A stretch of DNA of 33,354 nt from Actinomycetes bacterium (lineage in GTDB: Bacteria; Actinomycetota; Acidimicrobiia; Acidimicrobiales; JAAEMS01): positions 1 to 33,354 of the forward strand of contig JAAEMS010000297.1 in assembly GCA_024225275.1 (NCBI GenBank). Direction: 5' to 3'. Each line of letters begins with the position of its first letter. The stretch's first letter is position 1. This document shows, one piece after another, positions 8,178-15,955 of the stretch. The position numbers and the translations under genes are program-made. The notes below the pieces were generated by a model. That model was not told the origin of the DNA. It did not search any database and saw only the letters and a program-made list of their open reading frames with translations.

Positions 8178-9114
8178 ATGGGCGGCGAGCGGCGATGTGG
8201 GTTGAGGCGGCGACTCGGCGGTGCGCTATTGGTCGCAGTGAGTGCAGTGAGCGCAGTGAGCGTCGCGGCTGGACCGGCCAACGCCGTCGAAGAGGACCCC
8301 GACATGGACACGTCGGCCCATACGTCTATGACGTCCAGGTCGAGGAGGGTCGCGTCCAGATGACCGTCGAACTGGCGGTGAGGGCGGACAAGCCCAACCG
8401 AACGGTGTCGACCACGGTCGATGAGGTTGACGAGCAGCTCACTCTCCATGAGCTCAGCCATGTGTGGTTCAACGACAGTCTCTTCGACCAGAGGTGGATC
8501 ACCGAGGGCCTGGCCGACGAAGTCGCCTACCTCGGTGACTCCGACCCTGAGGACCTCGACGTGCAGAGCGACTGGCGACTCTTCCTCGACCGGCTGGATG
8601 TCGAGGACGACGGCGTCGTCGGGCTGCCTACGCCGAGCTGGACGCCTTGGGTGCTGGCTGGGCCCCTCCCCTCGGCCTTCGTCGTCTCATGAGCACCTGG
8701 GTGTTCTCCGGGGCCGAAGAGCTCGCCGGGCAGCTCGACATCGACTCCGGCCACGAACGTGGTACTCGATGCCGAGGCCCTGATCGAGGCACCCCACCCC
8801 ATGGTGCGGCGGGCCGGACAGTTCGGGGTTGATCTCGATGATGAGCTGGCCGGGGCAGTTGCCGCCCTCGAGGCCGGTGACATCGATCGGGCTCACGAGA
8901 AGGCGGCCAGGATCGACTACCTGCTCGATCAGGCCGACCGGGACGGCACGACACGCCTGGCGATGGGGTGCGGTGGCTTGCTCCTGGTGCTCATCCTGGT
9001 GTTGGTGCTCGTGGTCCGTCGTCGCCGGAAGCGGACCGAAGCCACCCCGGCCGAGGACTCGGATCTCGATGCCGGCCCGGGGCAGGGCCACCGGCCATCG
9101 ACAACAATCCGCCC
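8178..9114 (+). pseudogene. Broken gluzincin (M1-like) membrane metallopeptidase gene
   Basis: Pieces of one exported peptidase are scattered over three frames. An ATG at 8178, with GGGGAG upstream, opens a signal peptide ending AAGPANA followed by VEEDPDMD. A second frame carries GPYVYDVQVEEGRVQMTVEL and then LHELSHVWFNDSLFDQRWIT plus EGLADEVA, the HExxH zinc site and downstream Glu of gluzincins. A third frame reads AYAELDALGAGWAPPLGLRR, and the last block ends with a membrane anchor MGCGGLLLVLILVLVLVV and a basic tail. Relatives are much longer: the usual stretches between the N-terminal strand domain and HExxH, and after it, are missing. Several deletions with frameshifts are therefore inferred. 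No stop codon ends the last frame before the enoyl-CoA hydratase start. Confidence 0.7.
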
Positions 9115-9915
9115 ATGGACCTCGAGTACTTCATCTACGACACGCCGCGTGACCATGTGGCCCGGATCACCATCAATCGGCCTGAGGTGCGCAACGCGGT
9201 CAACACTCCCGCTCACAAGGAGTGGAGTGACCTCCTCGACCAGATCGAAGCCGACGACGACATCTGGGTGGTGATCATCACTGGAGCCGGCGACCAGGCC
9301 TTCTGCGCGGGTCGCGACCTCAAGCACCTGTCGGCGATGCAGCACGCGTCACCCCAGGAACAGGGCTCTGACGCCGAGCTGATGGGGTCGGTGAGCCGGC
9401 TCATCGACCGGCTCGAGTACAGCAAGCCCCTCATCGCCCGGGTCAACGGCATCGCCTTGGGCGGTGGGTTCGAGGTGGTCCTGGCCTGCGACCTGGTGGT
9501 CGCGGCCGATCATGTGCGCTTCGGTCTGCCCGAGCCCCGCCGCGGTATCTATGCCGGTGGAGGAGGCGTGCACCGGCTTCCCCGCCAGATCCCCCTCAAG
9601 CTGGCCATGGAGTACCTGCTCACGTCGCGGGAGATGACCGCCCACGAGGCCAAGGACCTCGGCCTGGTCAACGAGGTGGTGCCCTACGTCGAGCTCGACG
9701 CCGCCGTCGACCGGCTCATCGATGACGTCATGCTGGGGGCTCCGCTCTCGATCCGGGCCACCAAGCAGGCTGCCATGCAGGGCCTTGATCGGCCCTTGTC
9801 CGAGGCCTTCGCTGCTGACTACCCGGCGGTGCGGGCCATGCGCGACAGCGAGGACTCCCGCGAGGGCCCGAAGGCGTTCGCTGAGAAGCGGCCCCCCAAC
9901 TGGACCGGCTGCTGA
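9115..9915 (+). CDS. Enoyl-CoA hydratase/isomerase (crotonase) family protein
   Basis: A protein of 266 aa, standard for crotonases. The CoA/oxyanion elements are AFCAGRDLKHL and IALGGGFEVVLACDL, and the second catalytic region is FGLPEPRRGIYAGGGGVHRL. Both Glu positions of active hydratases (GGGFE and LPEP) are kept, so hydration of an enoyl-CoA is plausible. The region after it, LPRQIPLKLAMEYLLTSREM, is the usual trimer-interface segment. It is cytoplasmic and probably acts in fatty-acid or related acyl-CoA breakdown; the substrate is unknown. The ATG at 9115 follows directly on the decayed peptidase gene, without a strong ribosome binding site. It converges with the hydrolase at 9920. Confidence 0.9.
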   Translation: MDLEYFIYDTPRDHVARITINRPEVRNAVNTPAHKEWSDLLDQIEADDDIWVVIITGAGDQAFCAGRDLKHLSAMQHASPQEQGSDAELMGSVSRLIDRLEYSKPLIARVNGIALGGGFEVVLACDLVVAADHVRFGLPEPRRGIYAGGGGVHRLPRQIPLKLAMEYLLTSREMTAHEAKDLGLVNEVVPYVELDAAVDRLIDDVMLGAPLSIRATKQAAMQGLDRPLSEAFAADYPAVRAMRDSEDSREGPKAFAEKRPPNWTGC

Positions 9916-9919
9916 TCGG

Positions 9920-10750
9920 TCAGGTCGGTTGCTCGAGGAATTCGACGACCCGGTTGGCCATCGCCTCGGCCTGTAGGTAAAGAAAGAGGTGGCCGCCCCC
10001 GTTCACCACGTGGAGCTCACCGCCCGGAATTCGCTGTGCCATCCGGCGACCGTTGACCATCGGGATGATCGGGTCGTCGTCACCGGCCAGGACCAGGGTG
10101 CGTTGTCGAATGTGGGGTAGCCAGAACCAGCTCGACCATCGGCTGATGGCGGCCAGCTGCCATGTGTAGCCGATCATGCTGGGGGGCCGGGTCGAGCGGA
10201 TGTGGGCGTGCTCGCGCAGCAGCTCTGGGTTCTCGCGGATCTGTCCGCCATACAGGGTGGGGGCCACCTGCTCCAGGTACTCCACCGAGTAGTACCGGGC
10301 GGGGGTCAGAAGAACCGACATGGCGGAAGGTCGACCTGGCACCGAGGTGACGCCGTGCATGGTCGCAGCCAGCACCAGGCGCCGAACCCGGTCGGGATGG
10401 CGGTAGGCGAGCTCCTGGGCCAGGGCTCCACCCCAGGAGATGCCCAGCGCGTCAACCTGGTCATGGCCGAGCTCGTCGACCAGGTGGGCCACGATCTTGG
10501 CCAGCTGGCGCATGGTGGGCGGATAGGTGGTGGCCGGGGAGTGGCCCACGCCGGGGGCGTCGAAGGCGATGGTCTGGCGCCCGTCGATCGTTTCGATCGC
10601 GTCACGGAACGGATCGAATAGCTCCCCGGTGGCCCCGATGCCGTTGATCAGGAGGAGGGGTTGGCCTTCGCCGCGGATGGAGACCGCGACGCGCTGACGC
10701 CCGACGTGGACGATGTGCCGATCGACGGCCTCGCCCCCAATGGTGGACAC
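9920..10750 (-). CDS. Alpha/beta hydrolase, probably PHA depolymerase-like
   Basis: A protein of about 276 aa. The N-terminal strand-loop LLLINGIGATGELFDPF and TIAFDAPGVGHSPATTYPP resemble intracellular polyhydroxyalkanoate depolymerases of the aromatic/medium-chain type. The catalytic triad is visible as Ser in ALGISWGGALAQE, Asp in LAGDDDPIIP and His in NGGGHLFLYL. The GTG start (10748-10750) lies one base after the TGA of the PHA synthase gene, so the pair must be co-transcribed and probably translationally coupled. It would mobilise stored PHA or edit acyl groups during synthesis; it could also be a general esterase. An in-frame extension upstream lies inside phaC and is low-complexity. 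Confidence 0.75.
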   Translation of the reverse strand: MSTIGGEAVDRHIVHVGRQRVAVSIRGEGQPLLLINGIGATGELFDPFRDAIETIDGRQTIAFDAPGVGHSPATTYPPTMRQLAKIVAHLVDELGHDQVDALGISWGGALAQELAYRHPDRVRRLVLAATMHGVTSVPGRPSAMSVLLTPARYYSVEYLEQVAPTLYGGQIRENPELLREHAHIRSTRPPSMIGYTWQLAAISRWSSWFWLPHIRQRTLVLAGDDDPIIPMVNGRRMAQRIPGGELHVVNGGGHLFLYLQAEAMANRVVEFLEQPT

Positions 10751-10751
10751 C

Positions 10752-12437
10752 TCAGCCGAGGACGTACTGACCGGGGGCTGTGCCGAGCGAGGGGTGCTCG
10801 TCGCTGTCGAGGCGGGCCGGGGCGTCGATGAGCTCACCGCCGCGCTCGTCCATCCAGGTCAGCCAATGTCCCCACCATGAGCCAGTGTGCTCTGTCGCCC
10901 CTTCCTTCCACGAATTGGCGTCGGCGGCACGATCCGGGTTGGTGAAGTAGCGGGCCTTGGGGTTGTCGCCAGGGCACACCAGGGTCTGGACATGCCCGGA
11001 CTTGCACAGGACGAACTCGGTGTTGCCGCCCAGCAGGTCGACGGTGTTGTAGCACCCTTCCCAGGGAGTGATGTGGTCGGTGTAGCCGGCCACGACATAG
11101 GCGTCGCAGGTGACCGACGACAGGTCGACCTTGGTGGCGAGGACCTCGAGCTCGTTCGGCTTGGTGAGGGTGTTGTCCGAGGCGATGCCCAGGAAGTCGG
11201 CGTGGAGGCCGGCGGGCAGGTTCGTGGCGTCGACGTTCCAGGAGAGGATGTCGAATGCCGGCGGGTTCTTGCCCATCAGATAGTTGTTGACCCAGTAGTT
11301 CCAGACCAGGTCGTTGGGGCGCAGCCAGGCGAACAACCGACCCAGGTCCTCGCCCGACAGGATCCCGTCACGCTGCGACTTCTGGATCGAGGCGGCGACG
11401 GCCGGGCCCGAGGTGAAGGTGCCGATGGTCGACGGGACGTCCCAGTCGAGGATGGTCACGAGGAACGTGACGGCGTTGACCCGCTGGTCGGAGACAGCGG
11501 CCAGGTGGCCGAGGAGGGAGGCAGTGGTGATGCCGCCAGCGCACACGCCGAGCATGTTGAGGTTGGGCTGACCGGTGAGGTCGAGCGCCACGTCGATGCC
11601 CTCGAGCAGGGCGGCCACATAGTGGTCGAGGTTCCATTCGGACTGCTCGGCGGTCGGGTTGCGCCACGACACCATGAACACCTGCTGGCCAGCGGCGACG
11701 GCGGCCTCGACCAAGCTCCGCTTCTCGGCCAGGTCGAGCACGTAGTACTTGTTGATCTGGGGTGGGACGATGAACACGGGCCGCTCGCGGACCTGCTCGG
11801 TGGCGGGTTCGTAGTGGATGAGCTCGAGCACCTCGTTGCGGAAGACGACCTCGCCTGGGGTGGTGGCGATCGTCTCTCCCACCACGAACGGGCGGGTGTC
11901 GACCATTGATGGCATGCCGCCGTTCTCGCGCTGGTCGTGGAGCCAATGCCGGAACCCGTCGCGCAGGCTCTCGCCGCGGGTGTCGACCGCTTCGCGGATC
12001 GCCGCGGGGTTGCCGGCGAGGGTGTTGGTGGGGGCCACTGCTTCGGTGAGGAGACCAGCAACGAAGTGGCCACGGAGGTTCGACTTGGCGTCGAGCTCGA
12101 GGTCGTCGATCAGCTCATGGACCGAACGGGTGAAGGCCAGGTAGCGCTGGCCGGCTCGGCGGAGGATCGGGTTCCTGTCGTACTGCTCGTGGGTGAAGCG
12201 TCGGTCGGCTGCGAGGTCGATCTCCGAGGTACCCATGGTGATCTTGGCCGATTCGGCCACGAAGTCACCGAACCGACGGGCGATGGCTGCGGGTTGGCGA
12301 AGGGTGGCCCGGCTGACCCGGTCGGCCGCCGCGGCCGTCTGGCCGGGGCTCAGGAGGGAGAAAGGGTTGGCAGCGCTGAGAGCGCTGACGGCGGCTTCGA
12401 TGAGGTCGCGATCGGATTGTGCAGGGGTGGAAGCCAT
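10752..12437 (-). CDS. phaC: Class I-type poly(3-hydroxyalkanoate) synthase
   Basis: A protein of about 561 aa, the size of class I PhaC. The lipase-like box is LGVCAGGI with the nucleophile Cys299; the Asp is in VAGYTDHITPWEGCY and the His in CKSGHVQTL. Family blocks such as FVVGETIATTPGEVVFRN, VFIVPPQINKYYVLDL and VSWRNPT are intact. It polymerises 3-hydroxyacyl-CoA on the granule surface. The open frame extends to a TTG at 12503, but that extension runs across the palindrome and promoter elements at 12451-12483, so ATG 12437 (MASTPAQSD) is preferred; neither start has a clear ribosome binding site. The depolymerase-like gene follows one base downstream, and a TetR gene is divergent. Confidence 0.92.
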   Translation of the reverse strand: MASTPAQSDRDLIEAAVSALSAANPFSLLSPGQTAAAADRVSRATLRQPAAIARRFGDFVAESAKITMGTSEIDLAADRRFTHEQYDRNPILRRAGQRYLAFTRSVHELIDDLELDAKSNLRGHFVAGLLTEAVAPTNTLAGNPAAIREAVDTRGESLRDGFRHWLHDQRENGGMPSMVDTRPFVVGETIATTPGEVVFRNEVLELIHYEPATEQVRERPVFIVPPQINKYYVLDLAEKRSLVEAAVAAGQQVFMVSWRNPTAEQSEWNLDHYVAALLEGIDVALDLTGQPNLNMLGVCAGGITTASLLGHLAAVSDQRVNAVTFLVTILDWDVPSTIGTFTSGPAVAASIQKSQRDGILSGEDLGRLFAWLRPNDLVWNYWVNNYLMGKNPPAFDILSWNVDATNLPAGLHADFLGIASDNTLTKPNELEVLATKVDLSSVTCDAYVVAGYTDHITPWEGCYNTVDLLGGNTEFVLCKSGHVQTLVCPGDNPKARYFTNPDRAADANSWKEGATEHTGSWWGHWLTWMDERGGELIDAPARLDSDEHPSLGTAPGQYVLG

Positions 12438-12450
12438 GGCGTGTCCCGGG

Positions 12451-12483
12451 TTGGCGGTGGAGGTGGCCTGACGTACTATGTCA
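12451..12483 (+). promoter_or_regulatory. Sigma70-like promoter with overlapping palindromic operator between phaC and tetR
   Basis: TTGGCG at 12451-12456 and TACTAT at 12474-12479 are separated by 17 bases and read toward the TetR gene. The -10 box sits inside an imperfect palindrome, TGACGTACTATGTCA at 12469-12483, of form TGACnTAnTAnGTCA. An operator overlapping the -10 box of its own divergent regulator is the classical arrangement for a self-repressing TetR protein. The same site lies just upstream of the preferred phaC start and could also control the PHA genes. The promoter was read by eye; transcription start sites are unknown. Confidence 0.5.
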
Positions 12484-12534
12484 AAATCGAACACCATCGT
12501 CAATGGAGACGAGAGTAATACTTGCGATCGGTGA

Positions 12535-12582
12535 CAGAGATGCAGAGATGCAGAGATGCAGAGATGCAGAGATGCAGAGATG
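12535..12582 (+). repeat. Six tandem copies of the 8-bp unit CAGAGATG in the tetR leader
   Basis: Six perfect, uninterrupted copies of CAGAGATG occupy 12535-12582; a partial further copy (GGCAGAGATGG) follows at 12591-12601. Every unit contains an ATG. Because 8 is not a multiple of 3, successive ATGs fall in different frames; those at 12556 and 12580 are in frame with the TetR protein. The preferred start is the ATG at 12598, just after the array. Such arrays change length by slipped-strand mispairing. Confidence 0.95.
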
Positions 12583-12597
12583 ACTGAGGGGGCAGAG

Positions 12598-13230
12598 ATG
12601 GCAGAGCGTGGCTACCCGAGCAAGCGTGAACGAACCCGGGCCGCTCTGGTCCGGGCCGGCATGGTCGTCCTCGGCAGCCGCGGGATCAACGCCGGGACGG
12701 TGGGCGACATCGCGGCGGAAGCGGGCGTGGTACCCGGCACCTTCTACACCTACTTCCCTTCACGCCCTGACCTGGTAGCGGCTGTCGTTGACGAGCTGGC
12801 CTCGTCCCTTCACCTCGGCGCGGAGCGGGTGCGGGCCATGGAGGGTGACCCCGCTGGTCGGGTTGCGCTGGCCGCCCTGTCGCTTGTGGGGCAGGCCCAC
12901 GAGGACCAGGTCTTCGGTTCCGCCTTCTCGCGGCTGGCCCGCCGGGCCCCCGAGCTCACCGAGCGGCTCCGCACCATGATCGGCGACGCCGTGGCTGACG
13001 GAGTGGCCCTAGGCCGGTTCGAGGTGCCCGGTGAGGCCGACGCCACCGAAGCCCTGTTCAGCGTCGCCATCGGGGCCGTACTGGCCGCGACCGAACGTCG
13101 AGCCGACCCTGACTCCGGTCCGCGGGTTGCCCAGTTGATGCTGACCATGCTCGGCCTCGACCGCGGTGAGGCCCAAAGGGTGATCGAGGTCGCCGCCGAC
13201 GCGGCGAAGTCAACGCCAGGTCAGGCGTGA
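12598..13230 (+). CDS. TetR/AcrR family transcriptional regulator
   Basis: A protein of 210 aa from ATG 12598. The N-terminal helix-turn-helix is textbook: RERTRAALVRAGMVVLGSRG, then GTVGDIAAEAGVVPGTFYTY and FPSRPDLVAAVVDEL (residues about 9-65). The C-terminal helical domain, which would bind a ligand, is not specific by sequence. GAGGGGG at 12586-12592 precedes the chosen start; earlier in-frame ATGs (12556, 12580) lie within the 8-bp repeat and would add repetitive residues. Divergence from phaC and the palindrome at 12469-12483 suggest it regulates itself and the PHA genes, perhaps sensing an acyl-CoA or lipid (inference). Its 3' end overlaps the convergent MDR gene by 10 bp. Confidence 0.9.
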   Translation: MAERGYPSKRERTRAALVRAGMVVLGSRGINAGTVGDIAAEAGVVPGTFYTYFPSRPDLVAAVVDELASSLHLGAERVRAMEGDPAGRVALAALSLVGQAHEDQVFGSAFSRLARRAPELTERLRTMIGDAVADGVALGRFEVPGEADATEALFSVAIGAVLAATERRADPDSGPRVAQLMLTMLGLDRGEAQRVIEVAADAAKSTPGQA

Positions 13231-14336
13231 GGGGTGATCAAGTACTTCTCGCCGGTGGCCTGGCGGCCATAGACGGCCACTGCCAGTGGATCGAGTGCGC
13301 CAGGTAGGTCGACTGCTTGGGTGTAGTGGCTGGCGAAGGTCGTGGTCAGCTCGTCGGCCACCCGCCGGCGAAGCTCGGCGCCCCTTTCGGCACCTACCTT
13401 GACCAGGAAGTTGGTGAGAAGGAAACCGCCCACTCCCCAGCTCATGCCATAGGTCCGGGTCAGCTGGGTAGCGCTGCGGTCGAGGCCGCCGTAGATGTAG
13501 ACGTGCTTGTAGGTCGTGGAGCCATACCGGCTGTACTGGCCGGGGGTGGCGTTGGCCGAGGTCTCCATCGCCGAGAGGATCTGGCTGGCCAGGCGCCCGC
13601 CACCGGTTGCGTCGAACGCCACCGTGGCCCCGGTGGCCACCAGGGCCGCGGTCAGGTCGTCGGCGAAGTTGTCCTGGCTCGAGTCGCAAACATGGATGGC
13701 GCCGATCGAACGTAGGAGTTCGGCCTGCTCGGGGCGGCGCACGACGTTGACCAGATCGACGCCGTCGGCCAGACAGATCTTGACCAGCATCTGCCCGAGG
13801 TTGGAAGCCGCGGCCGTGTGCACGAGAGCGGTATGACCCTCCATGCGCATGGTGTCGACCATGCCCAGGGCCGTGAGCGGGTTCACGAAGCACGAGGCAG
13901 CGTCGACGGGTGTGGATCCCTCGTGGACGGCTAGGGCCTGAGCGACGGGCACGGCCCGGTACTCGCTGTACATGGCGCCCCCCAACACCCCCACCGTCCT
14001 GCCCATGAGGGCCTGGGCTTCGGGCTCGGAGCCCGCGTCGACTACGACCCCGCCCCCCTCGTTGCCGCACGGCAGGGACTGGCCGATCCGACCGGCCAGA
14101 GCCTTCAGGGCCTCCGGCGGGACCGGGGCGGTGATTCCCGGCTGGCCGTTGACGGTCGTCGAGGTCACCGTCGACGGGTCGGCACCGGCCAACAACAGGC
14201 CGAGATCGGAGGGGTTGATCGGTGCAGCCTCGATCCTGACCAGGATTTCGCCCGGCCCCGCTATCGGGGTATCGACCTCGGCCAGGGCGAGGGACAGCTG
14301 ACCATCTTCGGAGACCAATGACTGCATCTGGAGCAT
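13221..14336 (-). CDS. MDR-family zinc-type dehydrogenase/quinone oxidoreductase
   Basis: A protein of 371 aa with the two-domain MDR layout: a GroES-like N-terminus (GEILVRIEAAPINPSDLGLL, residues about 28-47; later LPCGNEGGGVVVDAG) and a Rossmann half (ALVHTAAASNLGQMLVKICL, then FDATGGGRLASQIL). The AAASNLGQ loop replaces the usual GAaGgVG-type cofactor loop and is characteristic of a crotonyl-CoA-reductase/quinone-reductase-like subgroup. The Cys-rich structural-zinc loop is absent, so a zinc-independent NADPH-dependent reductase is most likely. It is cytoplasmic and its substrate is unknown. It converges on the TetR gene with a 10-bp overlap and has no partner on its own strand. Confidence 0.85.
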   Translation of the reverse strand: MLQMQSLVSEDGQLSLALAEVDTPIAGPGEILVRIEAAPINPSDLGLLLAGADPSTVTSTTVNGQPGITAPVPPEALKALAGRIGQSLPCGNEGGGVVVDAGSEPEAQALMGRTVGVLGGAMYSEYRAVPVAQALAVHEGSTPVDAASCFVNPLTALGMVDTMRMEGHTALVHTAAASNLGQMLVKICLADGVDLVNVVRRPEQAELLRSIGAIHVCDSSQDNFADDLTAALVATGATVAFDATGGGRLASQILSAMETSANATPGQYSRYGSTTYKHVYIYGGLDRSATQLTRTYGMSWGVGGFLLTNFLVKVGAERGAELRRRVADELTTTFASHYTQAVDLPGALDPLAVAVYGRQATGEKYLITPHA

Positions 14337-14655
14337 GGCCGCACGCTAGCTCTGACACTCGGGTCGGGCCCTGACCCGTTCTCGCCAGCCGACGCGACCC
14401 ATCGACAAGCACCGCCGGCCGGAGGCGGCTGCCTCGTCCGCACTGGGGTCGATTGACATCGAAGGTGCGCCGTCGATCTTCACTGGGGCCCTCCTCTCCT
14501 GTGCTCCCTGACCCTGGAGCGGTAGAGGAACCGGAAGAGGCTCATGGGGATCGACGAGGTTCGGGCCAAATACAGGATCAAAGATGGGCCTTTCGGGCCC
14601 TTCCTGGGTCTCTGCCCTTCCCAGGGCCTGTCCACTGCGCCATCCTGGAAGGATC
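14337..14655. other. 319-bp intergenic region without a convincing gene
   Basis: This spacer separates the divergent MDR and M15 peptidase genes and must hold both promoters. Open frames here are short or Pro/Arg-rich shadows. I see TTGACA at 14453-14458, but no good -10 box at 17 bases. A GC-rich hairpin, GGGCC-TTTCG-GGCCC, lies at about 14587-14601; it could end a leader transcript, but no T-run follows it. Confidence 0.5.
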
Positions 14656-15756
14656 GTGACCCCCCCCTCAAGCAAGAACCGGGACCGACTGCGCATCGGG
14701 CTGGCCAGCGCAGCCCTCGCCTGTTCGGTTGGCGTCGTTGCCACCCTGGGAGGGCTGATGCCGGCGGGCGGCGCTGACTCGGCAGACGGACCCCAGGTGT
14801 TGGGCACGGTGATCTCGCGGGCCACGACCACTTCTGCGATACCACCCGGCCCGTCGTCAACCACTGTCCCACCGTCGACCCTGCCTCCGGCCACTGTCCC
14901 ACCGTCGACCCTGCCTCCGGCCACCCCCCCCTACGAGCCGACGGCCAACGAGGTCCAGCGGGCGGCCAAGGCGCTCGGCACCCAGATCGTCCAGCAGCTC
15001 ACCAACTACGGCACCGGCAGCTCGATGGCTTCGCTGGCGGCCTCGGTCACAGCCGACCCCGAACGCCGGGCCGCCCTGGCCAATGATGCCGCCGCGCTCC
15101 ATCATCCGGGCCAGTGGTCACGGTCCACCATCGACTATGGCCAGCTCGGCGGCCTCACCGCCGACAAGACCTCCATCATGGTCCTGGTGCGCCAGGAGAT
15201 CGGATTGGGCGACGAGGTCCAGCTCAGCGAATCGCGCACAGTCGACGTTCGCCTGGAGAGGGTTGAGGGGGTGTGGGTCTTCGATCGCGTTGCTGATGCT
15301 GGTGGTGAACGTGTGGAGCGCCCAGTCGACCTCTCACCGGAGGCCGCCGCGGTGGTCGATGATCCGCGGATCGTGATGGCCGACTCGGCCCGGTGGGATA
15401 TCTACCGGGGCCACACCTCGAAGACCCTGCTGGTCCTGATGGCCGATCTGGCTGATGTCACCCCTTATGCAGCCCTGGTGCTCGCGAACGGGCACCCGTA
15501 CCACGTATTCGAGACCGAGCGGGTCAGCAATCACTCGATAGGCCGGGCCATCGACATCTACCGGCTGGGTGATTCTCGCGTCATCGACGATCACAACCCC
15601 GATTCCCTGATCCACGAGATCGTGAGCTGGGCCTTCGACCGGGAGGACGTGGGGGAAGTGGGTAGTCCGTGGGCCCTCGACGGCACCGGTGGCCGCTCAT
15701 TCACCAATCAGGTGCACCACGATCACGTGCATATCGGCGTGCACAACCTCGACTGA
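14656..15756 (+). CDS. Secreted M15-type (D-Ala-D-Ala carboxypeptidase/VanY-like) peptidase-fold protein
   Basis: A protein of 366 aa. Residues 12-40 form a basic start plus hydrophobic signal/anchor segment (IGLASAALACSVGVVATLGG). Residues 55-93 are a Ser/Thr/Pro linker made partly of a tandem TVPPSTLPPA repeat, typical of cell-wall-spanning linkers. The C-terminal domain has SNHSIGRAID (His293, Asp300), the SxHxxGxAxD signature of M15 zinc peptidases, and HHDHVHIGVH near the end for the remaining zinc-binding His. It would act outside the membrane on peptidoglycan stem peptides. The middle region (about 100-260) is not recognised. The GTG start has GGAAGGA at 14648-14654. It is followed by the repeat tract and the oxidase operon. 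Confidence 0.75.
   Translation: MTPPSSKNRDRLRIGLASAALACSVGVVATLGGLMPAGGADSADGPQVLGTVISRATTTSAIPPGPSSTTVPPSTLPPATVPPSTLPPATPPYEPTANEVQRAAKALGTQIVQQLTNYGTGSSMASLAASVTADPERRAALANDAAALHHPGQWSRSTIDYGQLGGLTADKTSIMVLVRQEIGLGDEVQLSESRTVDVRLERVEGVWVFDRVADAGGERVERPVDLSPEAAAVVDDPRIVMADSARWDIYRGHTSKTLLVLMADLADVTPYAALVLANGHPYHVFETERVSNHSIGRAIDIYRLGDSRVIDDHNPDSLIHEIVSWAFDREDVGEVGSPWALDGTGGRSFTNQVHHDHVHIGVHNLD
14866..14925 (+). repeat. Direct 30-bp tandem repeat in the M15 protein's proline linker
   Basis: Two head-to-tail copies of a 30-base unit beginning ACTGTCCCACCGTCGACC encode two copies of TVPPSTLPPA. The unit is a multiple of three, so gain or loss of copies would alter linker length without frameshift. 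Confidence 0.85.
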
Positions 15757-15790
15757 GCCGCCGGCTGGGCCTGCATCCAGCCGACCCATC

Positions 15791-15898
15791 GGACCCCTTG
15801 GACCCTTGGACCCGTTGGACCCTTGGACCCGTTGGACCCTTGGACCCGTTGGACCCTTGGACCCGTTGAACCCTTGGACCCTTGGACCCTTTGGACCA
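15791..15898 (+). repeat. 9-bp tandem repeat tract (TTGGACCCN) upstream of the oxidase operon
   Basis: About eleven to twelve near-perfect 9-base units of TTGGACCC plus T or G fill the space between the M15 gene and coxB. The units alternate T and G in the last position over the middle part, giving an 18-bp higher-order period, and decay at both ends (GTTGAACCC, CTTTGGACCAT). An open frame runs through them (WTRWTLGPVGPLDP), but it is a by-product of the 9-base period. They sit where the coxB promoter or leader should be. Confidence 0.92.
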
Positions 15899-15901
15899 TT
15901 T

Positions 15902-15920
15902 GCAAAGCCCGCCGCTTTGC
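15902..15920. terminator. Short hairpin between the repeat tract and coxB
   Basis: GCAAAG at 15902-15907 pairs with CTTTGC at 15915-15920 around a 7-base loop. No T-run follows in either direction, so it may be a leader hairpin or operator rather than a terminator. It lies about 35 bp upstream of the coxB start. Confidence 0.3.
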
Positions 15921-15955
15921 GATTGGATGTCCGCAAACGGACACGGGGAGAACGG

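Noticed and set aside
10752..12503. PhaC starting at the TTG at 12503
   Set aside because: The extra residues have no PhaC similarity and would run through the palindrome and promoter elements; ATG 12437 gives the family N-terminus. Not fully excluded.
15791..15898. CRISPR array
   Set aside because: Units are 9 bp and contiguous with no spacers, and no cas genes are present.
15689..15955. An open frame through the 9-bp repeats fused to cytochrome oxidase subunit II
   Set aside because: A 9-base period keeps any frame open, the peptide is simple WTLGPVGPLDP repeat, and coxB has its own GTG with a ribosome binding site.
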